The position numbers and the translations under genes are program-made. DNA of 64,000 bases from the NCBI RefSeq assembly GCF_040833975.1, contig NZ_CP162130.1, forward strand, positions 620,001-684,000. Direction: 5' to 3'. The DNA is from Leptospira sp. WS92.C1 (GTDB taxonomy: Bacteria; Spirochaetota; Leptospiria; Leptospirales; Leptospiraceae). The notes under the pieces are model-generated. The model had not been told where the DNA came from, did no database searches, and saw nothing but the letters and a program-made list of their open reading frames with translations. Numbering within the stretch: position 1 is the stretch's first letter; each line of letters opens with the position of its first letter. Positions 39,790 through 52,726 of this stretch are shown piece by piece.

Positions 39790-42243
39790 CTACAATTCAA
39801 AACTGACTCCCACATTGATTTGTCGGAACGGACCGACTTGGATTCCTTCGGGCAGTCTTCCTGAAATGTAGCGAACATCCCCGAGATTTTTTCCTGTGAG
39901 AAAAAGACTCCATCGTTTGACGGGGTCCTTGTAGCCTAAAGAGGCGTTTACGATGCCATAAGCGGGAATCACCCCGGTTTCTCCGGAACTGTCCGAAGTA
40001 ATATTCAAATACTGTAATACCTTTTTTCCTAATGGGTCGGTAATGGAATCCGCCCAATACGCTGTTCGGGTGTTGGCGTCATCGTGATATTGACCCGAAA
40101 AATATTGGTATTCCGCTCTGACGTAAAATCCCTTGGGATGAATCAAACCCATTGCAAATGTCGCCGTATCTCTGGAAACATAAGGAACGTAATTTCCGTT
40201 TTTATCCTTTTGGGTGACGATAAAATCCAAAAGAGATTGATTTGCTGTCACCTTTGAAGTATCGATCGAATATTGATTCATCTTCGCTTCGGCCCTTGTG
40301 TAAATCAGATCGATCGGAAGTTTAAAAGAAGCGTCGAAAAGTTTTGCAGGATCGAATGTGACATTGGTTTCCACACCGCGGCTATACGTTCGACCTCCGT
40401 TTTTTGCGGAATAAGCGGAATCGTTTCCGGATGTCGACGAAGTGATGATGATTTGATTTATGTAGTTCAGGTCGAAATAAGTCACTTGGGCATTTAAGTA
40501 ATTTGTAATGTCTCCTCTGATTCCCGTTTCGTAATTGTAAGAATATTCGGGATCGATTTTGTTGATCACTCCGGAGTTGTTTAGAGCGTCCTGATAGCGG
40601 GGAGGAGAGAATCCTTTGTGTGCTCCAGCAAACCAGGTCAGATCTTTTCGGATATCATACGTAAGACCCAAACCGGGGATGACAACGTGATACACATTTC
40701 TGTTTCCTTTGTCCACTTCTTGAGAAGGAGACGTCGGATCCGGTTGATTGGTGGCCGGATTGATCGCTTGTTCCCTCAAGATGGTTCTACTTTGCGTAAA
40801 CGTTTCGTAACGTATACCGGGAATTATCGAAAATTGATCGTAGAATTTAAAACTGTTCTGAGCAAAACCAGCGATCGATTTTGTGTTGTTGACTTCGTGA
40901 TCTCTCAGGGTTCCAGATTTTGCCAGGGAATATTCGGACGAAACGGTTCCTGTCGCAGGATTGCCAAGGCCGTTTCCAAAAATCGCAGCGTCGGGTGTGG
41001 ACGGTCCGTCTAAGTATTTGATTTCAGCGGTCTCATAGTGATAACGAAGACCCGCATCCAACTGATTTTTGATTCCTAAAAATTGATAGTCCAATTGATA
41101 ACGGGATTCCGCTCCCACAAAACGATAGGTCCGGTTTCTATGACCGATTGCGTCGAGCATATAAACGGTATCTCCCGTACGATTTACAAACGGTTCCGTA
41201 TCATAGAATTTGATCACGTTATCCGGAACTGCGTTGTAATTGGCGCCCGTGTTTCGAACGTAATTTTGTCTCGACCAATTTCGTTCTGTATATGCGGAAT
41301 AAACCTTCGTAACGAGTTTAGAATGATCCGTTATTTTCCATTCGTGTCCGATATCACCGGAATAACGCTGCAGTTTACGATTGTCTTGTTCTGCGTAGTT
41401 GGAGGAAGAATGGTTCCAGAGTTGAGCGGTAGTCAGACCGAGATAGGTGATATTGGCGTCTTGAGCGGTTGTTAAGAATTTAGTAGTGATCGCGTGTTTT
41501 TCATTGAGATCGGTTATGGATTTAAACGAAAGCTCGTGAATTTGAAACGATTGATGATCTCGAAAACCGTCTCCTTGTTTTCTTAAAATGGAAATGTCGA
41601 TTCCCGTGTTTCCAAAGGTTCCTCCGTAGGAAATGAGAGAAGAAAAAAATCCATACGAACCGCCTTGAGCGGAAACCGAAAGCACGGGTTCTTTCGGAGG
41701 ACGTTTGGTGATAAAGTTGATCACTCCGCCGATGGTAGACGGTCCGAAGAGAATCGCTCCGGAACCTTTGACGATTTCGATTCTTTCCATCCGATCGATA
41801 TTGGGAGTATAGTATTGTTCGGGTGCGGAATACGGGTTGAGAGAAGTAAAAATTCCGTCTTCCAAAACGAGGACCTTTCTACCGAGGTCGTTATTGACTC
41901 CGCGGAATCCGATGTTCAGGATCAATCCGGTATCTTGGTAACGAATCGAAGCCCCCGGAACCCGTCTTAACACTTCCATGGAATCGACCGGTCTGGTTTG
42001 GTCCAAATATTCCTTTTCGATTACGGTTGCGGAGCCGGGAATTCGCTTGAGGTCGGTTTTCTTTTTTCCGATCACGGAGATCGTTCCTCTGGACCACTTT
42101 TCCTTTTCGAAATCTTCCGAGGTGGATGTTTGCTTTTCTTTGGTGTCGGAATTCCCCGGATCCTTGGGTTGTGCGGGAACTCCCATTGTAAAAAGTAAAA
42201 CGGCCAGAATGGAAACGAACAGAATTGTATATTTTTGCTTCAT
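39790..42243 (-). CDS. TonB-dependent outer-membrane receptor (FecA-like)
   Basis: An 817-residue receptor for import of an iron chelate. After a signal peptide (to about residue 24) and a linker comes the TonB box region, then the plug: GTISVIGKKKTDLKRIPGSA, VPGASIRYQDTGLILNIGFR and IEIVKGSGAILFGPSTIGGV are conserved. The 22-strand barrel ends in INVGVSFEL, without a terminal Phe but with Leu as seen in some receptors. It lies upstream of lruB on the same strand, and a palindrome ATATTGATTCTCAATAT sits 19-35 bases before the ATG. The actual ligand (ferric citrate or other) is not readable. Confidence 0.93.
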   Translation of the reverse strand: MKQKYTILFVSILAVLLFTMGVPAQPKDPGNSDTKEKQTSTSEDFEKEKWSRGTISVIGKKKTDLKRIPGSATVIEKEYLDQTRPVDSMEVLRRVPGASIRYQDTGLILNIGFRGVNNDLGRKVLVLEDGIFTSLNPYSAPEQYYTPNIDRMERIEIVKGSGAILFGPSTIGGVINFITKRPPKEPVLSVSAQGGSYGFFSSLISYGGTFGNTGIDISILRKQGDGFRDHQSFQIHELSFKSITDLNEKHAITTKFLTTAQDANITYLGLTTAQLWNHSSSNYAEQDNRKLQRYSGDIGHEWKITDHSKLVTKVYSAYTERNWSRQNYVRNTGANYNAVPDNVIKFYDTEPFVNRTGDTVYMLDAIGHRNRTYRFVGAESRYQLDYQFLGIKNQLDAGLRYHYETAEIKYLDGPSTPDAAIFGNGLGNPATGTVSSEYSLAKSGTLRDHEVNNTKSIAGFAQNSFKFYDQFSIIPGIRYETFTQSRTILREQAINPATNQPDPTSPSQEVDKGNRNVYHVVIPGLGLTYDIRKDLTWFAGAHKGFSPPRYQDALNNSGVINKIDPEYSYNYETGIRGDITNYLNAQVTYFDLNYINQIIITSSTSGNDSAYSAKNGGRTYSRGVETNVTFDPAKLFDASFKLPIDLIYTRAEAKMNQYSIDTSKVTANQSLLDFIVTQKDKNGNYVPYVSRDTATFAMGLIHPKGFYVRAEYQYFSGQYHDDANTRTAYWADSITDPLGKKVLQYLNITSDSSGETGVIPAYGIVNASLGYKDPVKRWSLFLTGKNLGDVRYISGRLPEGIQVGPFRQINVGVSFEL

Positions 42244-42261
42244 CGATTCGATTTGAATTTG

Positions 42262-42278
42262 ATATTGATTCTCAATAT
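42262..42278. promoter_or_regulatory. Fur-like palindrome before the receptor gene
   Basis: ATATTGA-TTC-TCAATAT is a perfect 7-bp inverted repeat with a three-base centre, 19-35 bases upstream of the receptor ATG. Reading the minus strand gives GAGAATCAATATCA, nearly the motif upstream of lruB. Confidence 0.5.
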
Positions 42279-42391
42279 TTGGAGGCGTGCCCAGGAGTCA
42301 AGGGGAATGAGGAGGAATGCCTGGAGTCCGTCGAAAAATGCGGAAAATCGGACCTTGGATGAATGGCGTTCTACCGTGATAGGTCGAATTT

Positions 42392-42894
42392 GTGGGAACT
42401 CCCTCAAGCCTCCACAGATTTCAATCAGTGAGATGCGGAACTCCTCCGATTTTTAGAAAGTTTCGCCTTTCCTAATAGAAAGTGGGAACTCCCTCAAATC
42501 TCAGAAAGATCTCTCGATCAGGGAAAAGTAGGAACTCCCCTTTTTTCAAAAGCCTAACTTTGAAACCAGTTGTAGGAACTCCCTCAAAATGGTTTCGGCC
42601 GCATCCCGCGTTTTTTGTATAGGAAAACTCAATGGATGTTTACATCCATTGAGTGTCTCTCTGTTGACGCGGGTCGGGCCATTCCGGGCTCGCGGAGTTC
42701 CGCTCGGTCCTGCATTTGATTCGTTCGAGAACAAATCGATCGTATTTTGCAGGACCAAAGCCCTACATGTCCCTTGCGGTTGTAATGTAGGAACTCCTGC
42801 AAATTTCCAGAAAGATATTTCTGTTTAAAAAAAAGTAGGAACTCCCCGTTTTTTCCGCCCGTTTTACTTTGAAATCCATGTGGGAACTCCCCAC
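42392..42894. repeat. Dense array of GTGGGAACTCCCAC-type repeats
   Basis: The gap before the VTT-domain gene has no gene. It carries eight copies of the palindrome: 42392-42405, 42435-42447, 42482-42495, 42528-42540, 42572-42585, 42787-42800, 42835-42847 and 42880-42894. Neighbouring copies are usually 43-48 bases apart, often with AAATTTCCAGAAAGAT-like spacers. Between them is a perfect hairpin, CTCAATGGATGT/ACATCCATTGAG at 42628-42653 with a two-base loop. Confidence 0.75.
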
Positions 42895-42912
42895 ATTCAA
42901 CAAACGCGTTTC

Positions 42913-43542
42913 TTAAAAAACCTTTCCCGTAAACACATAACGGACAAAAAATAAGATCACAACCGACTGGGCGAGTTGTCCTGCGAGAAAGACCGGATAA
43001 AAGATTTTTTTCTTATATCGAATCACTCCCAAGATCGCACTTAGGATCGGAGCGGGTAGGGGAAGCGCGTTGAATGCAAAGATCGCTAAAACTCCGTACT
43101 GATTTAAAAATCCTTTCATACGGTAGAATTTTTTAGGACTGATGAGTTTGATGCAGGCGCGCGCGGCGATCCTACCGAAAAAATAATTGATCGTAAAAGA
43201 GATCAAAAGACCGAGGATATGCAACACGATCAAATCGCTTCCGTCTAACCTGGAATAGGTGGCTCGGATAAATAGAAATTCGATCGGCAGATAAAAGAAA
43301 AACAATCCGCCAAAGAGAGTGGTAAAAAAAACTCCCTCTAAGCTCGGTTTTTGAATTTCCCTACTGACATACAAAACGAGTTTTTGAATCGAATTCAATC
43401 CCGGAATTTCAAATTTTAAAATCCCAGAAGCGGTAAGAAACAAAAGCGTGATCGCGACAAAGACTGTGCTTATAAAAATGAGACCGGAATAAAAATTCCT
43501 TTTTTTATGATACTGAAAAATTTCATCCTTTTGAAACTGCAC
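42913..43542 (-). CDS. VTT-domain (DedA/SNARE-associated type) membrane protein
   Basis: A 209-residue membrane protein with about five hydrophobic segments. The central GGLFFFYLPIEFLFIRATYS region and the GRIAARACIKLISPKKFYRM plus FLNQYGVLAIFAFNALPLPA run match the VTT/DedA family (G-x-LPLP signature). DedA proteins act in lipid flipping and membrane maintenance. The start overlaps the end of the preceding TMEM220-like gene by 20 bases, so the two are in one operon. Confidence 0.8.
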   Translation of the reverse strand: MQFQKDEIFQYHKKRNFYSGLIFISTVFVAITLLFLTASGILKFEIPGLNSIQKLVLYVSREIQKPSLEGVFFTTLFGGLFFFYLPIEFLFIRATYSRLDGSDLIVLHILGLLISFTINYFFGRIAARACIKLISPKKFYRMKGFLNQYGVLAIFAFNALPLPAPILSAILGVIRYKKKIFYPVFLAGQLAQSVVILFFVRYVFTGKVF

Positions 43543-43866
43543 TCGATTCTCTCTTTCGGATTACATAGGCTGGAATTCGAGACCAGATCGCTGATAAAAT
43601 CAAACCTCCCATTTCTCTGGTGACTTCGTCGTCAAAGGAAAGGTTTTGAATCTGCATGGCCGCAAGAATCGTTCCCGCGGAAAAAACCGCAGAAAGAACA
43701 AGGGAAATTCTGGTCCATAATTTCGATTTTTCGGGAAATATTAAAAAACCTGCATATAAAATGACGACGCTTAGATAAAGAGGAATCCAGAGCCAAGGAT
43801 CCGGATCGTTGTATTGAAGCCCCGCAAAAACGAGCCAAATGAGAATGGTCGAAATGGAAAATAATT

Positions 43867-43870
<4 letters not shown>
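43523..43870 (-). CDS. TMEM220-like small membrane protein
   Basis: A 115-residue membrane protein with three to four helices and the characteristic LQYNDPDPWLWIPLYLSVVI motif of the TMEM220 family (PF15071). The frame extends upstream to 44170 but only inside the nitrilase gene. The ATG at 43870 overlaps the nitrilase stop by four bases (ATGA), so translational coupling sets the start. Function is unknown. Confidence 0.8.
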
Positions 43871-46871
<3,001 letters not shown>

Positions 46872-46901
46872 GATTCTAATTTTTATATTCAGTTTTTGTA
46901 A

Positions 46902-49040
46902 TTATTCAACGAAGGTCATTCTTTCGATTTGGGAATCCACGATTTTCTCGTCCTTCCCCCTAACCCTTTTTAGATAGTGCCCGTCCGGATGTAAAAATCT
47001 GGCTTTCGAATTGTCTCTCAGCTGAACGTCCAGGATCTTTTTGATTCTATCCTTGTTTTTTGGTTCGAGAATCGGAAAGAGGACTTCGATTCTTCGTTCA
47101 AAGTTTCTCGGCATACAATCCGCGGATGCGAGAAAGGTGGATTCCGCTCCTTCCGAATGAAAGTAGTAGATTCTCGTATGTTCCAAAAATCTACCCACGA
47201 TCGATAAAACGGTGATGTTCTCCGAAATTCCTTTAAGCCCCGGTTTGAGACAGCAGATTCCGCGGATGATCAGATCCACTTTGACTCCGGCCTGGCTGGC
47301 TTTGTATAATGAAAGTATAATATGCGGATCGACAAGAGAGTTCATTTTGAAGATGATTCTTGCGGGTTTGCCCGCAAGTGCGTTTTCCGTTTCTTTTTCG
47401 ATCATCGTGATAAACGTGGATTTGAGATTGTGCGGTGAGGCCGATAAAAGGTTGAGGGTCGGCATTTTTGCGTAACTCGTGATCGTGTTGAAGATTGTGG
47501 ACACGTCTTCCGTGATCTGTTTGTTAACGGTAAAAAAACTGAGATCCGTATAGTATTTGGAGGTGGTGGAATTGTAATTCCCGGTTCCAAGATGCACATA
47601 ACGCACCATGTGATCGTCCTCTTTGCGAACGACCAAAAGCATCTTACAATGTATTTTTAGTCCGACAACTCCGTAGACCACGTGAACGCCGCGGGCTTCC
47701 AGTTTTTGGGCCCATTTGATGTTTCGTTCCTCGTCAAAACGAGCCTTGAGTTCGACAAGAACGGTCACTTGTTTTCCATTCTCCGCGGCTTGCCCCAAAA
47801 ATTGAATGATGGGGGAATCCCCGCTTGTGCGATACAAAGTCATCTTGATTCCGAGGACCTTGGGATCTTCGGAAGCGATTCGTAAAAGATCTTCGATCGC
47901 GGAAAAGGATTGATACGGATGATGAAGAAGACGGTCTTTCTTTTTGATCGCTTCGAAAATTTTTTCGGGAGTTTCGAACTTGAGAGTGAACTTTTGTTGA
48001 AAAAACGGATATTTGAGTTTGGAAGTATGATCCAAGCCGTAAAAGAACATCGCGTCGTTGATGTTTAAAAGAGAGGCTACGTCGAAAACTTCGTGGTCTT
48101 GGAGTTCCAATAATTCTCTCAAAGTATTTTTGATAAAAGGAGATGTTCCTTGATGGATGTCCATACGAACCGCGTCGCCCCAGATTCTATTTCTGAGTTC
48201 GTCCTTCATCGTGATCAATAAATCTTTTACCGATTTTTCATCATCGATGGAGATATCCGCGTCTCGGATGATTCTGAAAGGATAAATTTCTCTTACGGTC
48301 ATTCCGTAAAAAAGATCGTCTACGTGCAGTTTGATGATTTCTTCCAAAGGAAAAAATCTTCTTTCTTCTCCTTTGTTTTTGAGTTGTAAAAATCGAGGAA
48401 GCACGGACGGTACTTGCACGACTGCGAATAAATCTTTTTTACCTCCGGTTTTTTCGTCCTCGGTGCTGAGAACCATCGCAAGATTGAGGGATTTATTTAG
48501 GATATGAGGAAACGGATGCGAGGTGTCGATCGCGAGAGGAGTTAGAATCGGAGACACGTCTTCTTTGTAATAACTTTGGATCTGTTTGATTTCCTCTATC
48601 GTCAATTCTTCTGGATTGAGTATGATATGAATTCCGGAGAATTTCAATTCTTCTAATGTATCGGAAAAGGTTTCATACTGTTCTCGAACAAAGGCGCGAA
48701 CCTTATCCGAAAGATCGGAAAGAATTTCGGATGCGCTGTCTCCGTTTAAGCTTCTTTCGTCGTTTCCTTCCTTGACCAGATTTCGAAGTCCCGCGACACG
48801 GACCATATAGAATTCATCCAAATTGGTTTCGGTGATGCTCAAAAATTTGAGTCTCTCCAAAAGTGGATTTTCCGGATCATTCGCTTCTTCCAGAACGCGT
48901 CGGTTGAAATCGATCCAAGAAAGTTCTCGATCAAAGAATATGTCGGGATTGTTCAAGTGAATTTCCGGATGATTCCCGTTGGAAGAACCGTTATCGCTCG
49001 CCTTTGTCGGAGTTTGTTCTGATGGTTTTGACTTTGACAA
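46902..49040 (-). CDS. ppk: Polyphosphate kinase 1
   Basis: A 712-residue PPK1, which makes polyphosphate from ATP and reverses the reaction. N-terminal FFDRELSWIDFNRRVLEEAN, middle DKEKKTGGKKD-like region, and catalytic domains with VHVVYGVVGLKIHCKMLLVV (phospho-accepting His region) and RYVHLGTGNYNSTTSKYYTD are all clear, as is the last FLASADCMPRNFERRIEVLF motif. Length is standard. The first about 25 residues are a low-complexity lead. It is alone on its strand, with a repeat array upstream. Confidence 0.95.
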   Translation of the reverse strand: MSKSKPSEQTPTKASDNGSSNGNHPEIHLNNPDIFFDRELSWIDFNRRVLEEANDPENPLLERLKFLSITETNLDEFYMVRVAGLRNLVKEGNDERSLNGDSASEILSDLSDKVRAFVREQYETFSDTLEELKFSGIHIILNPEELTIEEIKQIQSYYKEDVSPILTPLAIDTSHPFPHILNKSLNLAMVLSTEDEKTGGKKDLFAVVQVPSVLPRFLQLKNKGEERRFFPLEEIIKLHVDDLFYGMTVREIYPFRIIRDADISIDDEKSVKDLLITMKDELRNRIWGDAVRMDIHQGTSPFIKNTLRELLELQDHEVFDVASLLNINDAMFFYGLDHTSKLKYPFFQQKFTLKFETPEKIFEAIKKKDRLLHHPYQSFSAIEDLLRIASEDPKVLGIKMTLYRTSGDSPIIQFLGQAAENGKQVTVLVELKARFDEERNIKWAQKLEARGVHVVYGVVGLKIHCKMLLVVRKEDDHMVRYVHLGTGNYNSTTSKYYTDLSFFTVNKQITEDVSTIFNTITSYAKMPTLNLLSASPHNLKSTFITMIEKETENALAGKPARIIFKMNSLVDPHIILSLYKASQAGVKVDLIIRGICCLKPGLKGISENITVLSIVGRFLEHTRIYYFHSEGAESTFLASADCMPRNFERRIEVLFPILEPKNKDRIKKILDVQLRDNSKARFLHPDGHYLKRVRGKDEKIVDSQIERMTFVE

Positions 49041-49219
49041 TTGGATACCCTGAAAATTCTGGAATTCCCCGAGCGAAAAAAAGAATCGGGGATTCTATTC
49101 CGGTTTAAACCCGCTTTATGGGGAGTCAATGATTCTAAAGAAGATTCTGATTACACTTTGCGATGTCTCTCATTTTTGGACGAAGGAAATCCGGTCTTCG
49201 ACGATTTTTGGGGATTTTT

Positions 49220-49387
49220 GAGGAGTTCCCACAAATTTCCGGATCACGGAATTCTCCGTTTTAGAAAAGTGTGAGTTCCCACATTTCGGAGTTTACTGTG
49301 GATTTTAAATCTTTCGGAAAGTTTGAGGAGATCCCACAAATTTCCGGATCACGGAGGTTCCCCGTTTTAAAAAAGTATGAGTTCCCA
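49220..49387. repeat. Two tandem copies of a paired GAGTTCCCAC repeat
   Basis: Between ppk and the Rrf2 gene, GAGGAGTTCCCAC (49220-49232) and GTGAGTTCCCAC (49271-49282) are followed 105 bases later by a near copy (49325-49337 and 49375-49387). Each pair is joined by TTTCCGGATCACGGA and then CGTTTTA-A. The rest of 49041-49500 has no gene. Confidence 0.65.
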
Positions 49388-49501
49388 CATTTCTTCCGAG
49401 CCTTTCCAGCAAAATGCAGTCGCTTTATTCCCAAGAAAAATCGAATTCTTCTTGTAGGTGTCCGTCTAAAACAGTGAATAATACTGGTTGAGGAACAAAA
49501 A

Positions 49502-49945
49502 TTGGCAATTCCTAGTCGTTATGCAGTGGCAATCCACATTCTTACTTTTTTGGAAAATGAGAATGGGGGAGATACGACATCGGATACAATCGCAAAATCC
49601 GTAGGCACGAACCCGGCGATTGTTCGAACTCTCACAGGAAAGCTTAGAAAGGCGGGCCTAGTTTTGACTCGGCAAGGTGTTCCTGGTGCTTCCCTTGCAA
49701 AACCTGCCGCGGAGATCCGACTTTCCGATATTTATCGTGCGATCGAAGCTTCCGAATGCCTTTTTATCGTACACGATCATCCCAAACAAGATTGTTCTGT
49801 GGGCATGGGCATTTTGCCGACTCTGGAACGTATGTTTGGCGAAGCTCAAGCCGCTCTCGAATCGAAATTGGGAGAATTTTCCCTCGAAGATGTACTGGAG
49901 CAGGTTCGTGGAGAATGTAGAAAAAAATTAACTCTTTCCACCTGA
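49502..49945 (+). CDS. Rrf2-family transcriptional regulator
   Basis: A 147-residue winged-helix regulator of the Rrf2 family (YwnA-like). The pattern AIPSRYAVAIHILTFLENEN and TIAKSVGTNPAIVRTLTGKL with RKAGLV, then RLSDIYRAIEA, is standard. Only two Cys (in SECLFIV and KQDCSVG) are visible, so an iron-sulfur cluster as in IscR is not supported. Start is TTG, preceded by GAGGA. No adjacent target is apparent. Confidence 0.9.
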   Translation: MAIPSRYAVAIHILTFLENENGGDTTSDTIAKSVGTNPAIVRTLTGKLRKAGLVLTRQGVPGASLAKPAAEIRLSDIYRAIEASECLFIVHDHPKQDCSVGMGILPTLERMFGEAQAALESKLGEFSLEDVLEQVRGECRKKLTLST

Positions 49946-50407
49946 TTTTTTAGTTTAAGGTTCGCATAAATTAAAATCACAGCGACTTTGCGAAATATAA
50001 CAGAGGCTCGTACCAAAATCGAGTTAAATTTTTGATTCAAAAAAAATAATTTAGAGTTTTTAGAATCAAAAATTTGAGAATGAACAGTAAGTCAGAGCAT
50101 GTGGGTTCTTGCTGCCTGTAAAGAAGGAAACGGAGATTTTGCCATGAAAAAACGCAAAGATCTTTTAGAAGCTCAACTTACGTCGCCTCTTTATTTTTCG
50201 AAAAAAGCTAATCGTTGGATGCGGCAGGTCTTATCGAGTCGGAAATTTCATTTCGAAAAATTGTAGTAAGATGACGTTGTCTGTAAATCCAAATTATTTC
50301 AAATAATTTTCTTGTATTAGGTCTGCAACGTATTTATTCAAAAAAACATTATAAAAACGGAATAACTCAATATTCTAATGAATTATAACGAACAAGTAGA
50401 CATTTTT
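49946..50407. other. Gene-poor region with a possible tiny gene
   Basis: One short frame at 50144-50266 (MKKRKDLLEAQLTSPLYFSK then KANRWMRQVLS) has an ATG with GGAG nine bases upstream. It would encode 40 residues and could be a fragment of something larger. No other signal seen here. Confidence 0.25.
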
Positions 50408-51823
50408 TTATAAATCTTTAAAGTATTGCCCTGGCCCTTTTTCAAAAATAGATTTCATCCATCCTTTTAACTCGGTCGTTTGATCATCGATCGTTTGATC
50501 ACGATAACAGCCAGATACTCTTTTTTTTAACTCCTTCCGAAAGTTCCGGATTGTAGTTTCGGTTTCTCCATCCTTTTTGAGTAACTGGACTATCACCTGC
50601 GCTTTACGGTTCCTCTTTTCAATCTCAGGGAAATAAGTAGATCTATCTTTTATCCAGTCTGATTTGCATCGTTCGGGATGAAAGCTATCCAATACCAGCT
50701 GAAGAGTATTTGGCATCACGGATTGTTTGTTTTTTATTTTTGATCCCGAGAGTTCGGTTTGGAAAGTTTCATAGATTTTTCTCATTGATTCCGGAAAAGG
50801 ATCCGTTACCTTTCCACGATTTTTGAAATCTAAAGAATAGGTATCATGTAGGGGTGCATTATATAGGGGCCCCTGAGTATTTAGAAAATACACAAACACT
50901 GCGGGTAAAGTATCGGGAAGATTTGTCTTCTCAAAAATACAACTCCATCGTAAGATATAATTCTTCTTGCATTGAGTCAGAATTCTTATTTTTTCGTTTG
51001 GGTCATTGATACTACGGTCAAAAAAATCAAACAATTCTAATTCATATTGTATCCTATATGAAAAAAGAGAATTTCTATTCTCTGACTTTGAATAATATCT
51101 TTTGATCAATTCGTTTTCGAGTAGTTTTTCTTTTTTAATCAGTAAGAATAATTTATACATTGCGCTTATATGGGGGGCCTCATCTGATTTTGAAGAATAA
51201 GAAGAATCATAGATACCTTGATTCATAATTAGATGATCCAATAGAGTACTAACCCTGTCATGAGGTGTCCAACATACGGAACGCGCTTCTTGATCTTGAA
51301 TCATCGACCTGAATTTGGTACGTATTTCGAGTTCGTCCATAGATAATATTTTCATAAATGGAGCCCAATTTCTACAGTCGATTTGATGTCTTTTAATTTT
51401 TTCCAGTTTCCAAGGGATGGTGATCGGAAGGAAGAGGGTGTCTCCGATTACACTTGCTGTAAAGTCAACGATTTCATATGCAGTTACAAGAGATAGCGCT
51501 ATTGGAAATGTGAGAATAGCACCGAACATACATATATTACTATTAGCAATATAACAGCGTTTTATGAAATACAGTGATCTATTGCTGGGAAATCGTTTCG
51601 CGCCGTACCGAACACCTGAGTAGATTGGGTTTGAATCGTTTGGATCATACTCAAATTCATCATTTAGATTTCCGAAAATCGATATTTTTTCCTCGTTAGT
51701 GATAGTGAAATCACGAGGAACAAATTGCGAAAGCCAACGGATTTCGTAAATGGATTGTATTGTGGCACAATGGACAGTCGAAAAAAGAGCTAAGATAAAT
51801 ACGGGTAATAAATATTTTTTCAT
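50408..51823 (-). CDS. Unrecognised 471-residue lipoprotein with a YceK-like N-terminus
   Basis: A predicted lipoprotein (signal MKKYLLPVFILALFSTVHC). After the signal, NPIYSGVRYGAKRFPSNRSL and IVDFTASVIGDTLFLPITIP resemble the small YceK/YidQ lipoprotein family (DUF1375), which normally ends there. Here another 330 residues follow, rich in Lys, Glu and Asn, with scattered Cys (RQCKKNYILRWSCIFEK-like segment) and no clear domain. It is on the same strand as the next lipoprotein gene 135 bases upstream. Confidence 0.65.
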   Translation of the reverse strand: MKKYLLPVFILALFSTVHCATIQSIYEIRWLSQFVPRDFTITNEEKISIFGNLNDEFEYDPNDSNPIYSGVRYGAKRFPSNRSLYFIKRCYIANSNICMFGAILTFPIALSLVTAYEIVDFTASVIGDTLFLPITIPWKLEKIKRHQIDCRNWAPFMKILSMDELEIRTKFRSMIQDQEARSVCWTPHDRVSTLLDHLIMNQGIYDSSYSSKSDEAPHISAMYKLFLLIKKEKLLENELIKRYYSKSENRNSLFSYRIQYELELFDFFDRSINDPNEKIRILTQCKKNYILRWSCIFEKTNLPDTLPAVFVYFLNTQGPLYNAPLHDTYSLDFKNRGKVTDPFPESMRKIYETFQTELSGSKIKNKQSVMPNTLQLVLDSFHPERCKSDWIKDRSTYFPEIEKRNRKAQVIVQLLKKDGETETTIRNFRKELKKRVSGCYRDQTIDDQTTELKGWMKSIFEKGPGQYFKDL

Positions 51824-51958
51824 AATTTTTCTAAAGAATCTGTCTCCGTGATAATTGACTATCTATCTTTTTTTATCAACGAATGATTTGCTTTCATATC
51901 AATTTACAAAGTTGAATATTCATAAGTATTTTTTAATATTTCTTTTGATGCCTTAAAT

Positions 51959-52534
51959 TTAATTCCGGTATTCAATAACGATCGGTTTAACATCATCATC
52001 GTAAATATCGATTCCAAGAAATCCGAAAAGAAAATCCAGGAATTCACCCAGATTGACTTCCGCGCGAATACCAAGATATAATCCGACGCTTAAGCCCAAT
52101 CGAGTGTATTGAAATGACTCTAATTTGTCATTTCTCATGAAGATTGCATAATTAGTTTGTTTTGATCTATTTAGATAATAACCATCGCGGTTCGAGGCTT
52201 TACTAATATCGACGAGCGTGAAAAATAAAATTGTCAAATCGGAATTATCTTTTGGTCCGATCCAACCCGCTTGCAAACCAAAAGAAGAAGTGTTGGTTTC
52301 TGGAATTCGTCCCGCATCCCAGGTTTGTGTGTGCAGTCCTAAACTCAAAGGACCTAAGATGGCTCTGGCTCCGTATTCGTTAGTGTTGATGGTAAGAGTA
52401 AAGATCTCAGCAAAATCTTTAACGCGACTGGCGGCGTAGGCTCCAGATCGGGATTCGTAATTCCTCACATACAGGCTTGCACACGCGGAAAATTGGGTTA
52501 GAAAAAATATAAGAATGATAATTTTACCGTACAT
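51959..52534 (-). CDS. Unrecognised lipoprotein
   Basis: A 191-residue predicted lipoprotein (lipobox FSAC). The mature part has beta-rich segments (SRVKDFAEIFTLTINTNEYG; ARAILGPLSLGLHTQTWDAG; FQYTRLGLSVGLYLGIRAEV) like those of other small leptospiral lipoproteins, but I cannot give a family. It ends with an acidic stretch (GIDIYDDDVKPIVI). It lies upstream of the YceK-like lipoprotein gene and might be in the same transcript. Confidence 0.65.
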   Translation of the reverse strand: MYGKIIILIFFLTQFSACASLYVRNYESRSGAYAASRVKDFAEIFTLTINTNEYGARAILGPLSLGLHTQTWDAGRIPETNTSSFGLQAGWIGPKDNSDLTILFFTLVDISKASNRDGYYLNRSKQTNYAIFMRNDKLESFQYTRLGLSVGLYLGIRAEVNLGEFLDFLFGFLGIDIYDDDVKPIVIEYRN

Positions 52535-52726
52535 TATTTTTTTTCACTAGAAGATTGATTATCGATAAAAATTTTGATTCAAATCGATTCTCGTTCGGAA
52601 TTTCTCAGACAGTTTGTATTTTGCAAGGTTCTCATCAATCTTTAATTTGAGTTCAATGGAGATTTATGAAATAATTTATTTTTATATTTGATTATTCTTG
52701 GAATTGATGATTCCTCATGCCCTAGA

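Noticed and set aside
42392..42894. Regular repeats considered as a CRISPR array
   Set aside because: Repeats are only about 14 bases, vary in sequence and orientation, have no cas genes, and spacers resemble each other.
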